Assembly: GCF_001949145.1 (NCBI RefSeq)
Contig: NW_019091595.1
Span: 319,583-383,582 of the forward strand
Length of the DNA: 64,000 nucleotides
Direction: 5' to 3'
Origin: Acanthaster planci
Lineage: Eukaryota; Echinodermata; Asteroidea; Valvatida; Acanthasteridae
Positions 25,301 to 36,147 of the stretch are shown here, piece by piece; the first letter of the stretch is position 1; every line of letters begins with the position of its first letter. The position numbers and the translations under genes are program-made. The notes under the pieces were generated by a model, which saw only the letters and a program-made list of their open reading frames with translations, searched no databases and had not been told where the DNA came from.

Positions 25301-28300
25301 CACGAAGTGGGAATGCTGCCCACTATTAAATTCTGATAGTCAAGCCTACCAGTCCAGGCAACTCAGCTGACAGCCTACCACAGCTTAGTAACACACATCA
25401 AATAACATTTGGCTAGTCGCCAGATTTGGGCAAGTGTAAACAGGAACTGTTTGACAAAACATTTTCCAAGCCAAATCAAATGCTGCAGTCGGTTGCTAAG
25501 GCTTTCCCTGGTACCCAATACCACCAAACCCAGACTGCCCCTAAATGCTCACCTTTCTAGTACACTCTGCAATCTTATTTTCAGAATACTACATGTGAAA
25601 CCCAAACAAAGTTGCCCCTAGACATTTTCCACATCAACTACCAGTACATTTACACCAGAAACCCTCCTGAGAAACAGCAAAGGTGTTCCCAACCCATACC
25701 TTATGTACATGTACATACAAATTTTGTGATACATGCCATGACCACAATGCCATATCAACAGCACCTATGCAGTTGTGCTTGGTACATACATGTACATGCA
25801 GTATGTACATGTACATATACTAACAGACTACATGTACTGGTAAATATCACCTGTCATTCTTCAAGATGAATAAGGTCAGAATAAAACTTGAGCACCTGAA
25901 TTAAAAATAACTTGCGTAGAACTTTTGAAGAGTTTGAAATCATTTCAGACAACAGTTGACCATGTGCAGAAGATAGGAGGGGGAGACCCAGACTATCACA
26001 TGTTGGTGCGACTGTCGTTCATATCATTTAAGCACACTTCAGAATTAAAAGTTGATAGGGTGAAGGGATGTGAACCCCTACCAACCCACTTTCTTTCCCC
26101 TCCCCTCCCCCAGTGGAAATAGCGAAACAGCAGGCCAATATCTTCAGTGGGGTGTGGAAAATAGAAAAAAATGCTGTTTAATTGTTGAAGCCACCAAAGA
26201 TGCCCACAAACGCAAACAAAATACTATGTTTTCATTGACACATGTCTACATGTACATAGACTAACACTAGGAACTGGTGGAAGTAAAGTAACATGTAGCT
26301 AAGATCTACATGTACATGTGTACATGAACCTTCCCCAACATGTTAACAGTGTGTACACCAAGCACATGTACATGTACGCGTGCAAACACTAGTATATGTT
26401 TCCTTTCTTTTAGTACGAGTCCCTAAAATTCAAGAAAACCAAGGTAGGGCGAAGGTTATTTGGAACAGGCTACCACATAGTATGTATATGTATTAGCACT
26501 TGAGCCTTGGGTGCATTAAATATCCTTCCTCAAATTCTAGAGAAAAACCGGAAGGTTTTCAGGCATATTGCTGGTTCTGTGGTTATAGTATAAATTTAAA
26601 GTCTTAAGACACCTTGAAGATCAATCATGGCAGTTCAACAAGCTTCCATTATTGCCCTCAAGGACTGGGGGGCGTACATCTTTAATACATGTAGCAAGTA
26701 TCACATTTTACGGGAGCTAGTATGACCTTTTAGATCCTGGACCAAACCTCATGGGAAATACAGAACTGCTCTCCTATTGGTCTTCACAGTTCAGTGTTTT
26801 GTTAAGTGTTCAACGTAGTGAGGGCTAGGGACTGGTTACAGTTACAGTGTACATGTAGCTATATAACACATCATCCAGACATGTGGTCAGACTCAGAGGT
26901 GCCATGAAAACTCGGAAATTACAAGAGTGCATTGAAATCCTGGGTGGATTCAAGCCCAGAAATGCAGGCTGAAATCCTAGATGGATTCAAGCCCAAAAAT
27001 GTGGGTGGAAAATTCACCATCTTGTGCTGGATGCAAAGTGCGTGTACTTGAATGTACATGTACTGTGCACATACCTCTTCTGAGTACCCCCAAAATCCTG
27101 AGAGCTCATTTGTTATTTTGGCAAACCCTAAAAAATTTTTATTCACCAGTCAGCTGTATGGAATTCACCCAACTCAGGTTAACTTTTCATTTGGGGAGTC
27201 TGAGAGTAGAAATAAAAGGAATGAAATAAAACTTCTATTACAAATTGAATGCCAGTATACGCTGATGAATAAATCAAAGGTGTGATTATTTAGGCCTATA
27301 CGTTTTCATGCTTTAAACTGAGACTTGAAATCAAACAAAGTCTGGCACCATGCACCCCATTCAACAGGCTGCACCTGTAAACTGAATGTATGCCGATGGA
27401 TGCAACTAGGGTGCACGATTGAAAATAGCTTCACTATAAATGAGGTCTATCTTGGCAAATATCTTGGTGGGCCCTCCATACAATTGTCTCTGAGCCTGAG
27501 TTTCCTCATCAAGCCCGAAAGCTACGGTACCAATTATGTGAACCTAACTCTACAACGCTATGCAGCACGTGTGGAAAAAAATACAAAATCCTGTACGTTA
27601 ATGTGAAAGAAAAAGTATGCTCTGAGGGCCCACTGTGCCTTGCTCCATGACTTTTGCATTTTCACAACTCTGAATCCAGAGCAATCTTAACCATGCCTAT
27701 TTTACACATTAGTATCATTTGTACCCTCGAGGGGTGGGGGGGGCATGAAAAATGCCAATTGTGGCCTGGAGCAGAGTCTAACTGTTCAATCCTTCGTACA
27801 TCAACAGTGATGGATGTACATGTAAATGTACACGTAAGTCAAGTTAGATTTGTCTCTATATGGTGTAACTGTGCAGTACATGTAATCCATGCAACTTGGC
27901 ATTTCCTTAAACCCTGAGGCAAATCAAACAATTAAACAAGACGATGCCTAATGAATTTTTCTCATTCCATGAATATGACAAGGAAGAAACAACTAGAAAC
28001 TTACAAAATCTGTGGGAAGAACAAACCAACCCTGTGATGAACTCAAAAAACTGCCCGAAAGACCAGTGAGTACGGTAGTACCAGTTCTTAGCCAATAAAT
28101 ACTTTGTTCATGCACTTTTACATGTTTTTACACTTTCAGTAAACAATGTAAATACAAAGAGAAAAGGACAAGGGAATTGTACAATGCTGTTGCTTGCTGT
28201 GTAACACAGCAATTTTTGTTTAACACAGCACAGGAAATATTCACGTGCACGTCTTTTCCAATGCATTTTAACAACAAGTCCAGTCATTTCTAACTTTTTT

Positions 28301-31300
28301 TGCCGAAAAAGGAAATTGGCCATCTTGTATACATTTTGCAGCATAAAGAAAATTATGCAATGCTTTGAAGAATTCATTTCTTGAATATGACCCTTCTAGG
28401 ACACTGTACATATGATATGTACCAGTGCCATTTTCTAAGGATTCTCCCAAAACAACCGATGACCCTACCTTTAGGCTTTAACCCCAATCCTCAACATTTT
28501 CTCCAATATCACTGAGGTGAATTTTTTCTCATGCAGGGCTTTTGGAAATGCCTTTTATAAATTTCAATACCATTAGTGTTGTCTATTTTAATGTCATTAT
28601 TTCTGTAGGATGAATTTTATTTATGGTACATGTTGGTATTGTTATGGTGTTTTTATGGAGTCTATTTATATGTATTTAGTCTGTAAATCAAACGTGTTTA
28701 GTCCTAGACTAGTTGTTTGATATTTAAATGTTAATTTTAAATAAACCATCTATGAATTTGACACCAATTTTGGGAAAATACTCTTAATGGCGATACCCGA
28801 TTTTTCAGAGACAAATCACCTGAAAAGTCTACTTTTCCCACTGATGTGATCAATGCACAGGACCTGATGGGTGTAAGGCCATGAACCTCAAATGACCACA
28901 ACAACAAAATGTTATGTCCAGCTGAATTTAAGTTTTATAGATAGTACATGTATTTCATATTCATACTGAGTTTCTTCACATGCATGTTGAGTTTTCATAT
29001 GATCGGGCATGGGACCCAGCTCTCTCAGGGTTACATCTATCAAGAAGGTGCTGATGATGGCCCATATGGCAGGGCATGTAACCACCAGCTGCATGCATAT
29101 CAGGTTTGGAGTAGCAAACAAGACATTGTCCTCCCGTCCCATCCAGCCCCCCCCCCCAAAAAAAAATTAAAGGTCAAGTGGTCAAGACCCTTGGCTCCAA
29201 TCTTAAAGAGCCGCTAACCTGAAAATATTGTAAAGCAAAATGAGCAGGGGAACCAATGTCAATTTCAATACACTATGCAGGGCCCTTGGCCGGTAACCCA
29301 CTTTTTGCTGAGCACATATTTGTCATTGCTCTTGAAGAGCACAAAGCATTGGGTGCCTTCACAAATACATGACGTTGGCTAACAAAATATTCACTTTTAC
29401 ACATATCCCAAATGCAAATTCCACCAGCAAAACCCCCTCTCCTGAATCACAGTTGGATCATGCTATAACCTTGTGGAAGAATTTTTTTTCATATACTTTC
29501 AAGGAGTAATTGAGGAATACAAATCACATGTACTTGCCAGACAACTTAACAAATTTGAAGTCGATTTCAATGATATCTCTATGTCCAATTACACAGGGCA
29601 TGTGCAGCAGGGAAAGAAACAATAAAACATGTAACACTTTTATTAGACTCTGAATGTATAGACTGACCCAGTTCCTCTGCACTAAAATACAGTTAAGTGT
29701 ATGTGCTTAAAATGGGGGAAAATTACAGGTTGATTAGTATCAATCATCTGAGCTCACATTGACAAGGAAATTACTGTACGCAGTAGGACATCAGAGTCTA
29801 CTAACATTTCGGATCTCCATGTGCACTCATGGATGAAAAGAAGTGCATAATGCTTACCAAAATTAACCGCTGCCTTAAGTCACCAAAACAAAAATATGGA
29901 AAAAAGCTTTATGCCGGATGTTGTGACAAAGAGCTGGGGGGGGAGAGCAAGTCCCAAGTCGACAAAAGGTTTGGACACCTGACAATGACAGGCACAGTCA
30001 ATGGACAACTCGTAATGGCTTATGAAAATCACTGGGAGGCAACCGGTCACCCACCTACACAAGTCCCTTGAAAGGATGAGCCAATTATTCAAATACATAA
30101 ATTCAGATGCTCAATTGCGTAAAAGAAATGCTTATTTTTAAAGTTGAATATTCAGAGGTGAAAACTGACGAGGAAGAGAATAATACTTTGATACAAAACA
30201 ACATATTAAAAGCATAGATGTATTTCAATGTGTTATGAGTTACATGAGTTAACTCAAAACTCGAGGCAACATAAGGTATTTTGCCCAACAATCAGTAACT
30301 TCATTTTCTTGTTTTTGACCTTTTGTAAAAACATTTTGACCAACAAAGGTCAGTGTACAGCTCATCGGTGACACTGAAACATAAGGAAAACTTCCTGCAT
30401 GCATTTACATGTATGTATGTATCAAAATCACATCAAGAGTAGACAGACAATTTACCAGTTCTGTCCTCAATGGACCTGAACATGAATGATTACACCAGGT
30501 TTCTCTGTAAACGGGACAGTTCTTACGAACACTGAAATGTTATGTGAAAGGCCATGCCTCCAAACATCCCCCTGGTTTCTATTCTTGGTAGTACGCCTTT
30601 GCGATGTTAATTTTGCTGTTGCTTTTTACACAGTGAAAGCCAGGATCAACAAAAAGAAGGTCAACATGTGTGCCTGATGAAGGCCTTCTTGCTAACATGT
30701 ACATGTATGTACTTGTAATAATGTGTCATCATGAAACGTCATTTTTCTTTACTAGGGCAATTCCAGATGTCCAGTCGTGATTGATATTTCCCTTAATTTA
30801 CTGAATGAAAATGAGAAACTGGATCAACCAAATTTGGCCACAGTTGGCAGTCAAGAATGACTAGATTTCACATGAGGTACAACTCTACTAAGTACTTGTA
30901 GTTTCTAATAGCCACATCAGTTTATAAGTTCATTTACCGGTACCCTTAAAATTAAATATCTGAAGCAACTTTATCAAATAAGAAAGGACCCTAGTTTGCC
31001 TCTACACACCCCTGCCATAAAACACCCACTAGTCTTTTTTTCCAAAGCCAAATGGCCTCTCATCCATCAGTTTTATAAGTTTATTACATAGCCAAGAGGA
31101 ACCCCCAAACAAGTACAGGACACTCCAGCCCAGCTCCCTGTTGGTACCAAGGGGGCGGTTCCCAAGCGCCTGATCACCTTCACAATGAAAAGCTGTGATG
31201 TAAGGCTGTGTGTGTGTGTTGAGCAAGCAGTGCCCTGCATGCAGGCTGCAAATGGTACAGGGGAGGCCATGTTTGCTCTCCCACTCTCAAGTGGTGAACT

Positions 31301-34300
31301 TTTCACCATACATGGTGTGCTTGGGCGCTGGGCCTCGAATGTGTGCCCAACACAGAATTCTCAGCGGATGTTTATGATGGTTGTGTAGACACTTCTAACC
31401 AATTTCAAGAGTGTGTCAACTTTCAACAAGCAGAATCCCGTGGAAGTCATCTTTTCACCTTACCTAACGATAAAAATTTCCAGAAATATCATTTAAATAC
31501 ACCAAATGTAACAGATGTAATCCTGATTTGAAATTTTTTTTAAATTCCGAAACCAGTTCAAAGAAAGCATGGATGGAAATCATTCAGTTAAGTTTATCCA
31601 GCTTCCTTAAGCAGTGACTAAAATAATTATGACTAAACCACATTCTAAATAGCTTTCTAAAATGTCCTTGTTTGTTGGAGAAATCTTGAAGAAGCAAGGA
31701 CAGTATGCAATTTCATGACAGAGCAAATAAAAACTGAGCCAGAAGACCTTGAAACTCTATGTGTAGTCTACATGTCTCTTGTACCTGTGCACATTATTCA
31801 CTGTGCTGTGTTTTGTAATTGTGATGTAACAAATGTTCTAATATGGCTGCCCTCAATGGATTACTTGACCATGAATCAATAATAAGGTACATGTATGCAA
31901 CTCATACAACATGGCCCCTACAGATCCACTGTGACTGTTTATCAAACAGGAAACCAGAGTGTCCAGTTCACAAGTGTTGAAGACAAGGAATGCTAATCCT
32001 GGGTAATTCTCTGTTTACTTTATCAAAACCAAAAGTGCCAATCAGAGCTAATTTTTCCAGGACAATGGCTAATTAGGATTTCCTAAGGGAATAGTGTTCA
32101 CCCATGGGAAGTGGATACAGTACATGTACCTCATGCTGGCCTACACAATCTGCATACATGTATGTCCTGCTATGGGAGGGGGGCTTAGCATGCTTGATAG
32201 TTGAAACAACCTTGGACCACTGGCCTCTACTCTAAACCAGCATAGAGGAACCTACAGTCACAGATGTGGGGTCAGAGGTTGGCAGTCATCTGGAAACATT
32301 TTCTTCCTTTGACTTTATAGTGGTCTTAAAACTTGTTGCACAATTTTGCACATTTAATTGAATGTCGTTTTTACAACATTTGTACAACAAATTTACCGAG
32401 ACCAATTAAACCCAAAACATGCTTCCCTTTTTAAAAACTGGAAAATCTTCCCTCAGTAAACATGATCTCACTGATCAAAGGTAAGTTTGATTTTAAAAAA
32501 TCACTTCACATGTTTCACAAATTAACTTTTTTTTTCACTTTTTGTCCCAGGGCAGCTACTATTTTCATATTACCCTGCACTGCATCCACAACATTTCGAC
32601 AAAATTACTTTTATAAAGCTTTTTCACTGTCCATTTCTGTGAAACCTTGAAAAATTAATCAATGAGCCTGTGCCACCATAAATCAAACAAATAATATCTG
32701 TGACTATGACATTTTCCGTCAGCAGAGAAAATAATCACTCTTATGCGCCTGAACATAACAACCAAAATGCTTTGCTATCAAAATAACAAAACTTCAAGAC
32801 ATTAACGGTGACACGATCTTGCAAAAATAAGCCTTTTGTGATTACGTTTGAATAAAATCTGATTGCACATAAACATACTTTGAATTCCCCAGACTAAAGA
32901 CACTGTTGTTACACCTTGTGCTTTGGGGCAAGCTTTCGCATAGCAACTACCATCTCTGGAATAGAATGGTTCCTTTGTGCCCTTCTTATCCATTGAAAAC
33001 AGTGTATTGGTGCAAGGTGTCTCTTATTGTAACCAAGCAAAAGCTTGCCCCGAATCACGAGGTATAGCAACAGTGTCTTTGGTATGGAAAATTCAAACTG
33101 TCATGTCATGAATTGAAAGAACTCAGTGTATCAGATTTTATTCAAATTTAACTCGCAAAAGGCTCATTAGCATTTAATTTGTGCCATGTCACCATTTCCT
33201 CTTGTAACACTTGGCTGTTATCCAGGACATGTTCGCCATCCTAAGTCTTTAGCACAGCAGCTGTGACCTGTCTTCGCCCAAAATGCCCCTGCAGCCTGGG
33301 GTGTGCACTTGTGTAACCTTTTGTGTAACTATCTCAGTGGTCCTTCAAGTTAGGCTCTTCCAGAATAAGGGAATTAGAGGACACCAACCCATACTTAACA
33401 GCACAGGATAGCCCTTGCATCAATAACATCTTAAATCTTTCAGCCATATTTGAATGACAGGTGAGCAATGCCAGTCTTCCCAGTGTCAAGTTTTTGTACA
33501 TTGTACATGAACATGCATGTGTATTGTGTGAAATAATCTACCGTTAATTGTTCGTTGCAACATCAGCAGGTTACTTTAGGAAATTTTTCTGTTCTTGGGA
33601 GTTTGATGCCAGTACATGCACTGCCTTGAATTGCTTTGCAGTGCACTACATTTCCTTGCACCAGTGGCTGCTAGTTCAAAATTTTTAGAGGAGAAAATAC
33701 AAGTTAAAAAAAAAATAAAACCACTGCATGCAACATGAAATGCAGTCTTATGGAAGGCAAAGTGGCCACTGCACATGCTGTAAATCAGTCTTATACAACA
33801 AACACAACCAATAGAGGACCGCTGTTACATAATCCAAAGGGCTGGACTTTCACTGTACCAAATTTAAGTAACATGTACTGGTAACTGTACACCCAATTTA
33901 TCGAGCACGTTGTGCAGAGCAGCCTTTTTTATTCCAGAAAAGCTGCTTATACCTGTGGCCTACATGTGCATTTAGAAAATCCCTGTTTCACAACACAACT
34001 GTTCCCAGTATGTTTGCTCAGTGGATTAATGTATCCTTATGTACATGCACGTCCCTACTCTAGACAATGGCCATGGTCAGGGGATTCCAATAACCTGGGG
34101 ATAAATCAGGAATCCCTAAGAATAGGGTGACAAACCAGTACAAACTACAGGTTCAGGACAGGATTCAGCCAACAAGTACCATAAGACCGTGGGGGCACGG
34201 TGTGATGGTTCCATGCACACAAACTATGATCCAGCAGATAAGTGCCCACTGTACATTTTGGTGTCTGACACCCACTGGCACTGGTACAGGGGAACACTGT

Positions 34301-36060
34301 ACTTGGTGTCACCCCCATGACCCCAAAATCCATAAGTCAGCTCTTGAGCCCTGAGATTTCCCAGAACTGGAGTTGATTGTGAAAGCCGAACCCAATGCTC
34401 AGTGTTATTCAATGCTCATCTGTCCTCTTACTACACATGAATCTGGTAGGACAGATGAAATTAATGTCTGGCGAAAAAAAAAAATCTCTGATAACTCCTG
34501 TTACCTTTGAAACGATTTCTCGAATAAAACTTAGCATTAATAATCAGACCTTGGCACCACCAAGTGCAGAAAAAATGAGCAAAACAAAAAATCATGCCTT
34601 GCCCACTTCGCAGCCAACAGAATTGTCCAAAATTTTAACGAGGCAATGACAAGGTCTACAATTTATCTATCACACATTTACAAAGTTTGAGTCTCAATTT
34701 AGCTTAGAAGAGCTGACTTGTCTTGGAGGTAATTGCACATGAAAGTGAAGCAACCGGTAAGTGATTTCACTGACAACTTTAAGGGCAGGCTGGTAGTTGT
34801 ACAACTTCCCCCCCCCCCATTGACCACTAAGTAGTGAAGGGGTGCCATGACTTAAAGGAGAGAATAAGCAGGATTGGACCATGCACCAGATGTTCCTTAT
34901 GAGACATTTCAAGTGAAGTATCTACATAATGTCACTGATAACAGAACCATTAAATCAAAATGACATGATGGCAGACCAAAGAAACCCAAATCAGTCGTTG
35001 CAGAACTGAAGTATTTTGCTACAGTGTAGTTTGTTTATCTTCCCCTAACATGGGGGGGGGGAATTGTCCAATGCAGTTAACCTGCAATTGTTCCTATGCC
35101 ACTGACAGATAGTGTGGGGCAACAGGCAACAGGTGCTGTAAGAAACTCATTGTTTCTGAAATAGAATGAGGCCATTTCATTTCCTTTCCTTTCCAAAACA
35201 TTAAAAAAAAAATGAGCATCACAAAGGACATAAAGGTGGCATTATAGAACAGTCAACTTTTGTGTCCCTTAAAAAAAGTTGGGGAAAGAGTTCCATGTAA
35301 ATGTAGGGGCAACACTTTTCTCCAAAATGTTACAACAGCTGTCATAAAGAGATAACATTTCCCCGAAAGTTAAATTCAGTTAAAACCTTGAAGCATTTAC
35401 TTTGAAAACACTCAGGCCTTTTCACTGAGTCTAGTAAGTTTGTGCATAGGGGCATGGCACTATGCGGTGTCTGTATATGGAACTCTTCCCAAAATGATAC
35501 CTAAGTTACACCAAATTCCTTTTTTGTGTAAGTTTTCAATACTAATACCGTTGGATAACCTACAGTCAGTGACAGTAGCATAGCACTGCTTTGGTAGAAT
35601 TTACTCTGTTAGGCTACTAGGTTTGTTTTTGTACCATGTGTACTGCTGACTGCTGTGGTCTTTTCTTTTGATATTGTCGGTGCTAACAGTTCTGTTTCGG
35701 TTGAAACTTTATTACATATATACATAGTTTAATCGTTGAGAACGTGTCTTTTATTTCTCCATGGTTAAATATACACCAAGTACGTACCAATTAATCGGTT
35801 TGCAATGAAACAAACATGATAAACAGGCCTAGCTCCTACGTCGATAAGTAGAGTCCTCATTTCTTGAATGCAGGAATCTGGTTCACAGCACTCCTAGTGA
35901 GTAGTGGTACTTACTGATCGTCGGCATCGGCTGTGCTGGCATCCTGTCGCTTGTTCCTTACCGCAGCCTCAGCACCCGGACCCGACAATAGCGCGACCCA
36001 CAACCACAGAACCAAGAACACGCCCAGTGCAGTTCTTATGGATGATGACCGGTTGGCCAT
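1060..36060 (-). CDS. CUBN: cubilin, 5' portion (11 exons; continues beyond the left edge)
   Basis: Cubilin is a large peripheral endocytic receptor that works with amnionless to take up protein and vitamin-carrier ligands in absorptive epithelia. Joining exons 36060-35915, 22701-22572, 10112-10026, 5829-5791, 4226-4125, 3516-3413, 3095-2966, 2849-2678, 2454-2323, 1869-1774 and 1374-1060 gives 484 residues in one frame, every junction GT-AG with matching phase. Seen in order: signal peptide (about 1-32), RNKR furin-type site (35-38), a segment opening [16 protein letters not shown] (49-92), a coiled-coil region (about 87-134) and eight six-cysteine EGF repeats (141-479). The post-furin segment and the order and spacing of the EGF repeats match vertebrate cubilin as I know it, and the cysteine after QQ (485) is where CUB1 should start. 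The CUB exons, about 27 domains in the family, lie outside the window. Other EGF proteins lack this N-terminal segment, so I am confident. Confidence 0.93.
1774..1869 (-). CDS. CUBN: cubilin exon 10: EGF repeats 5 and 6
   Basis: Encodes 31 whole residues (349-379) with split codons at both ends. It closes EGF5 (C356) and opens EGF6 at C362 ([13 protein letters not shown]). EGF6 lacks the DxNEC calcium motif, as in cubilin. Acceptor gtttcag, donor gtgggt. Confidence 0.9.
2323..2454 (-). CDS. CUBN: cubilin exon 9: EGF repeats 4 and 5
   Basis: Completes G304 and encodes 305-347 plus one base. It holds the sixth cysteine of EGF4 (C312), then DVNEC (314-318) and [13 protein letters not shown] of EGF5, very close to the NNGGCSVAPPVEC of cubilin. 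Acceptor catgcag, donor gtaaaa. Confidence 0.93.
2678..2849 (-). CDS. CUBN: cubilin exon 8: EGF repeats 3 and 4
   Basis: Encodes residues 247-303 plus one base. [11 protein letters not shown] closes EGF3, with the longer cysteine spacing that cubilin shows here. DVDEC (270-274) opens EGF4. CGTCPTG at the end, continuing GYTGNG in exon 9, matches the CGACPTGWQGNG turn of cubilin. Acceptor cctgcag, donor gtgagc. Confidence 0.93.
2966..3095 (-). CDS. CUBN: cubilin exon 7: end of EGF repeat 2, start of EGF repeat 3
   Basis: Completes R203 and encodes 204-246. [12 protein letters not shown] closes EGF2. KYDDC (218-222) opens EGF3 and matches the same KYDDC turn in vertebrate cubilin, a distinctive family signature. 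Acceptor tttgtag, donor gtgaga. Confidence 0.9.
3413..3516 (-). CDS. CUBN: cubilin exon 6: EGF repeat 2, calcium-binding type
   Basis: Encodes residues 169-202 plus two bases. It ends EGF1 (C172) and opens EGF2 with the calcium-binding motif DVNEC (175-179). [12 protein letters not shown] follows, as in cubilin EGF2. Acceptor tttgcag, donor gttagt. Confidence 0.93.
4125..4226 (-). CDS. CUBN: cubilin exon 5: EGF repeat 1
   Basis: Encodes residues 135-168. Cysteines at 141, 146, 152, 161 and 163 are the first five of an EGF-like repeat; the sixth (172) is in exon 6. The pattern CxxxxCxxxxxC...CxC and GGTC match the EGF fold. Acceptor aatgcag, donor gtgggt, phase 0 on both sides. Confidence 0.92.
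5791..5829 (-). CDS. CUBN: cubilin exon 4: 39-base micro-exon, coiled coil
   Basis: Encodes only 13 residues, [13 protein letters not shown] (122-134), phase 0 on both sides (acceptor gattacag, donor gtaaga). It continues the heptad pattern of exon 3 directly before the first EGF repeat. Gene predictors would easily miss it; without it the coiled coil is shortened but the frame is kept. Confidence 0.85.
5830..10025 (-). other. cubilin intron 3 (4.2 kb)
   Basis: Between coiled-coil exons 3 and 4. It has scattered TACATGTA palindromes and homopolymer runs (poly-C near 8350). Its longest open frame (8144-8614, minus strand) has low-complexity composition and no recognisable motif. I see no gene. 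Confidence 0.65.
10026..10112 (-). CDS. CUBN: cubilin exon 3: coiled coil
   Basis: Encodes residues 93-121, starting [20 protein letters not shown]. Hydrophobic residues at I, L, V and L positions are spaced as in a heptad repeat. It is flanked by acceptor tgtgcag and donor gtaagt, both phase 0. Vertebrate cubilin has a comparable helical segment (IIELK... and following) here, which brings three chains together. Confidence 0.88.
11639..12139. mobile_element. Harbinger-like non-autonomous element
   Basis: About 500 bases with terminal inverted repeats of roughly 50 bases, starting GGGAGTGATCCAGAAGG at the left and GGGAGCGATCAAGAAGG at the right (read inward). Both ends are flanked by TTA (11636-11638 and 12140-12142). 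A TWA target duplication and GGG-start repeats are typical of PIF/Harbinger. No transposase frame is inside. Confidence 0.75.
14327..14440. repeat. 52-base tandem repeat, two copies plus a partial third
   Basis: Copies start ggggagggccacacag at 14327 and 14379 and differ at only a few positions. A third start (ggggagcggc) is at 14431. The period is exactly 52. Confidence 0.9.
14476..14955. mobile_element. TTAA-bounded long fold-back element
   Basis: Nearly the whole 480 bases is one imperfect palindrome. The left arm (for example ccttgtgcatgccaaac at 14709) is mirrored on the right (gtttggcatgcacaagg from 14739), and the ends read TTAAAGAGCA and TGCTCTTTAA. TTAA at both ends suggests a piggyBac-type target site, though the termini do not match the usual CCC start. 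No coding sequence. Confidence 0.7.
18385..18600 (-). pseudogene. degraded RecQ-family helicase fragment
   Basis: One minus-strand frame reads LGLPSVKS, stop, a middle stretch ending FV, stop, then [19 protein letters not shown]. The last part is the Walker A (motif I) region of RecQ-type SF2 helicases, whose usual form is LPTGxGKS followed by an aromatic-rich strand, and the upstream residues fit the motif 0 region. Two in-frame stops and divergence after [10 protein letters not shown] show it is not functional. It most likely belongs to a larger autonomous element or a RecQ-like gene family captured by this repeat. Confidence 0.6.
18600..18720. repeat. ACATGT/GTAC palindrome cluster
   Basis: About 120 bases made mostly of overlapping tacatgta, gtacatgtac and taccggtac palindromes. 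Similar but looser clusters occur at 25700-25840 and 26300-26400. Confidence 0.85.
19508..19955. mobile_element. hAT-like non-autonomous element
   Basis: Left end TAAAGCTGTGACGAAT, right end (inward) TAGGGCTGATTCAA, with AT-rich subterminal repeats built on attcgaatatt. The flanking 8 bases are CACTATAA (19500-19507) and CACTAAAA (19956-19963), 7 of 8 identical. An 8-base target duplication and TAGGGCTG-type ends fit hAT. No transposase inside. Confidence 0.8.
20414..21010. mobile_element. piggyBac-like non-autonomous element
   Basis: Terminal inverted repeats CCACTTGCTGCCAG, identical at both ends over 14 bases, are flanked directly by TTAA (20410-20413 and 21011-21014). TTAA targets and C-start ends of this kind are typical of piggyBac. 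The interior (597 bases) has no convincing open frame. A short internal repeat (atgggtttata, twice near 20448 and 20471) is present. Confidence 0.8.
22328..22422. repeat. long hairpin, about 95 bases
   Basis: The arm CCCCATAACTGCAGGGTTTG (from 22337) pairs with a downstream copy that reads CCCCAGAACTGTGGGGTTTG on the reverse strand (ending 22413), continuing through GA(T/C)GTCC. About 22 of 26 core positions match, with weaker pairing outside. It resembles a pre-miRNA in size but is more likely a small palindromic repeat. Confidence 0.5.
22572..22701 (-). CDS. CUBN: cubilin exon 2: conserved N-terminal segment
   Basis: Completes codon 49 and encodes residues 50-92. The segment [15 protein letters not shown] resembles the start of mature vertebrate cubilin (PRM..., a LxFLTGS-like stretch, then the start of a coiled coil). 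It is the segment used in cubilin trimer assembly and amnionless binding. The acceptor is tttttag and the donor gtaaca. This exon is the strongest single clue that the EGF array belongs to cubilin rather than to a fibropellin or Notch-like protein. Confidence 0.93.
24303..24875. mobile_element. TTAA-flanked non-autonomous element
   Basis: Both ends read TTAAAGACAAACTCCAA inward, a 17-base perfect inverted repeat including the TTAA. The 573-base interior has no transposase. The TTAA flank fits piggyBac-type insertion, but the termini alone do not prove the superfamily. Confidence 0.7.
26933..27006. repeat. 37-base tandem duplication
   Basis: Two copies of a unit starting gaaatcct(g/a)g(g/a)tggattcaagccca, at 26934 and 26971, with a few substitutions. 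Confidence 0.8.
32803..33197. mobile_element. diverged inverted-repeat element
   Basis: Arms of about 150 bases are inverted copies: ggtgaca at both outer ends, gaataaaatctgat, aaagacactgttg and ggggcaagctt occur on the left and, reverse-complemented, on the right. There are indels between arms, so it is old. No target duplication is evident. Confidence 0.6.
35915..36060 (-). CDS. CUBN: cubilin exon 1: signal peptide and furin site
   Basis: Encodes residues 1-48 plus two bases of codon 49. The start is the ATG at 36060-36058 in an A-rich context (aaaaatATGG). Residues 11-32 form a hydrophobic core ending in AEA, a plausible signal-peptidase site. RNKR at 35-38 fits the furin consensus RX(K/R)R, and cubilin is known to be shortened by such cleavage. 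The exon ends with a gtaagt donor in phase 2. It is too short to stand out by ORF length; it was found by reading back from the conserved exon 2. Confidence 0.88.
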
Positions 36061-36147
36061 ATTTTTGAAGAAGTTTGAGGAGTATTTCCTGCTGAGCTCA
36101 CGCGGATGACTTCTCGCCAGTGTTCAGGATGATCAGCATGGACGACG
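36061..36147 (-). promoter_or_regulatory. probable cubilin 5' leader with a short upstream ORF
   Basis: Directly upstream of the cubilin ATG. A 13-codon upstream frame starts at 36139 (MLIILNTGEKSSA, stop at 36100-36098), out of frame with the main start. At 36149-36151 the minus strand reads ctgtcttttgcag, a good splice acceptor, so this leader may be the 5' part of a coding exon preceded by a non-coding exon. The alternative is an unspliced leader. Confidence 0.5.

Larger units (their letters stand above)
22702..35914 (-). other. cubilin intron 1 (13.2 kb)
   Basis: Separates the signal-peptide exon from the conserved N-terminal exon. It holds a TTAA-flanked element (24303), a diverged inverted-repeat element (32803), a 37-base tandem duplication (26933) and TACATGTA clusters (25700-25840). 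No coding sequence was recognised on either strand. Confidence 0.65.
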
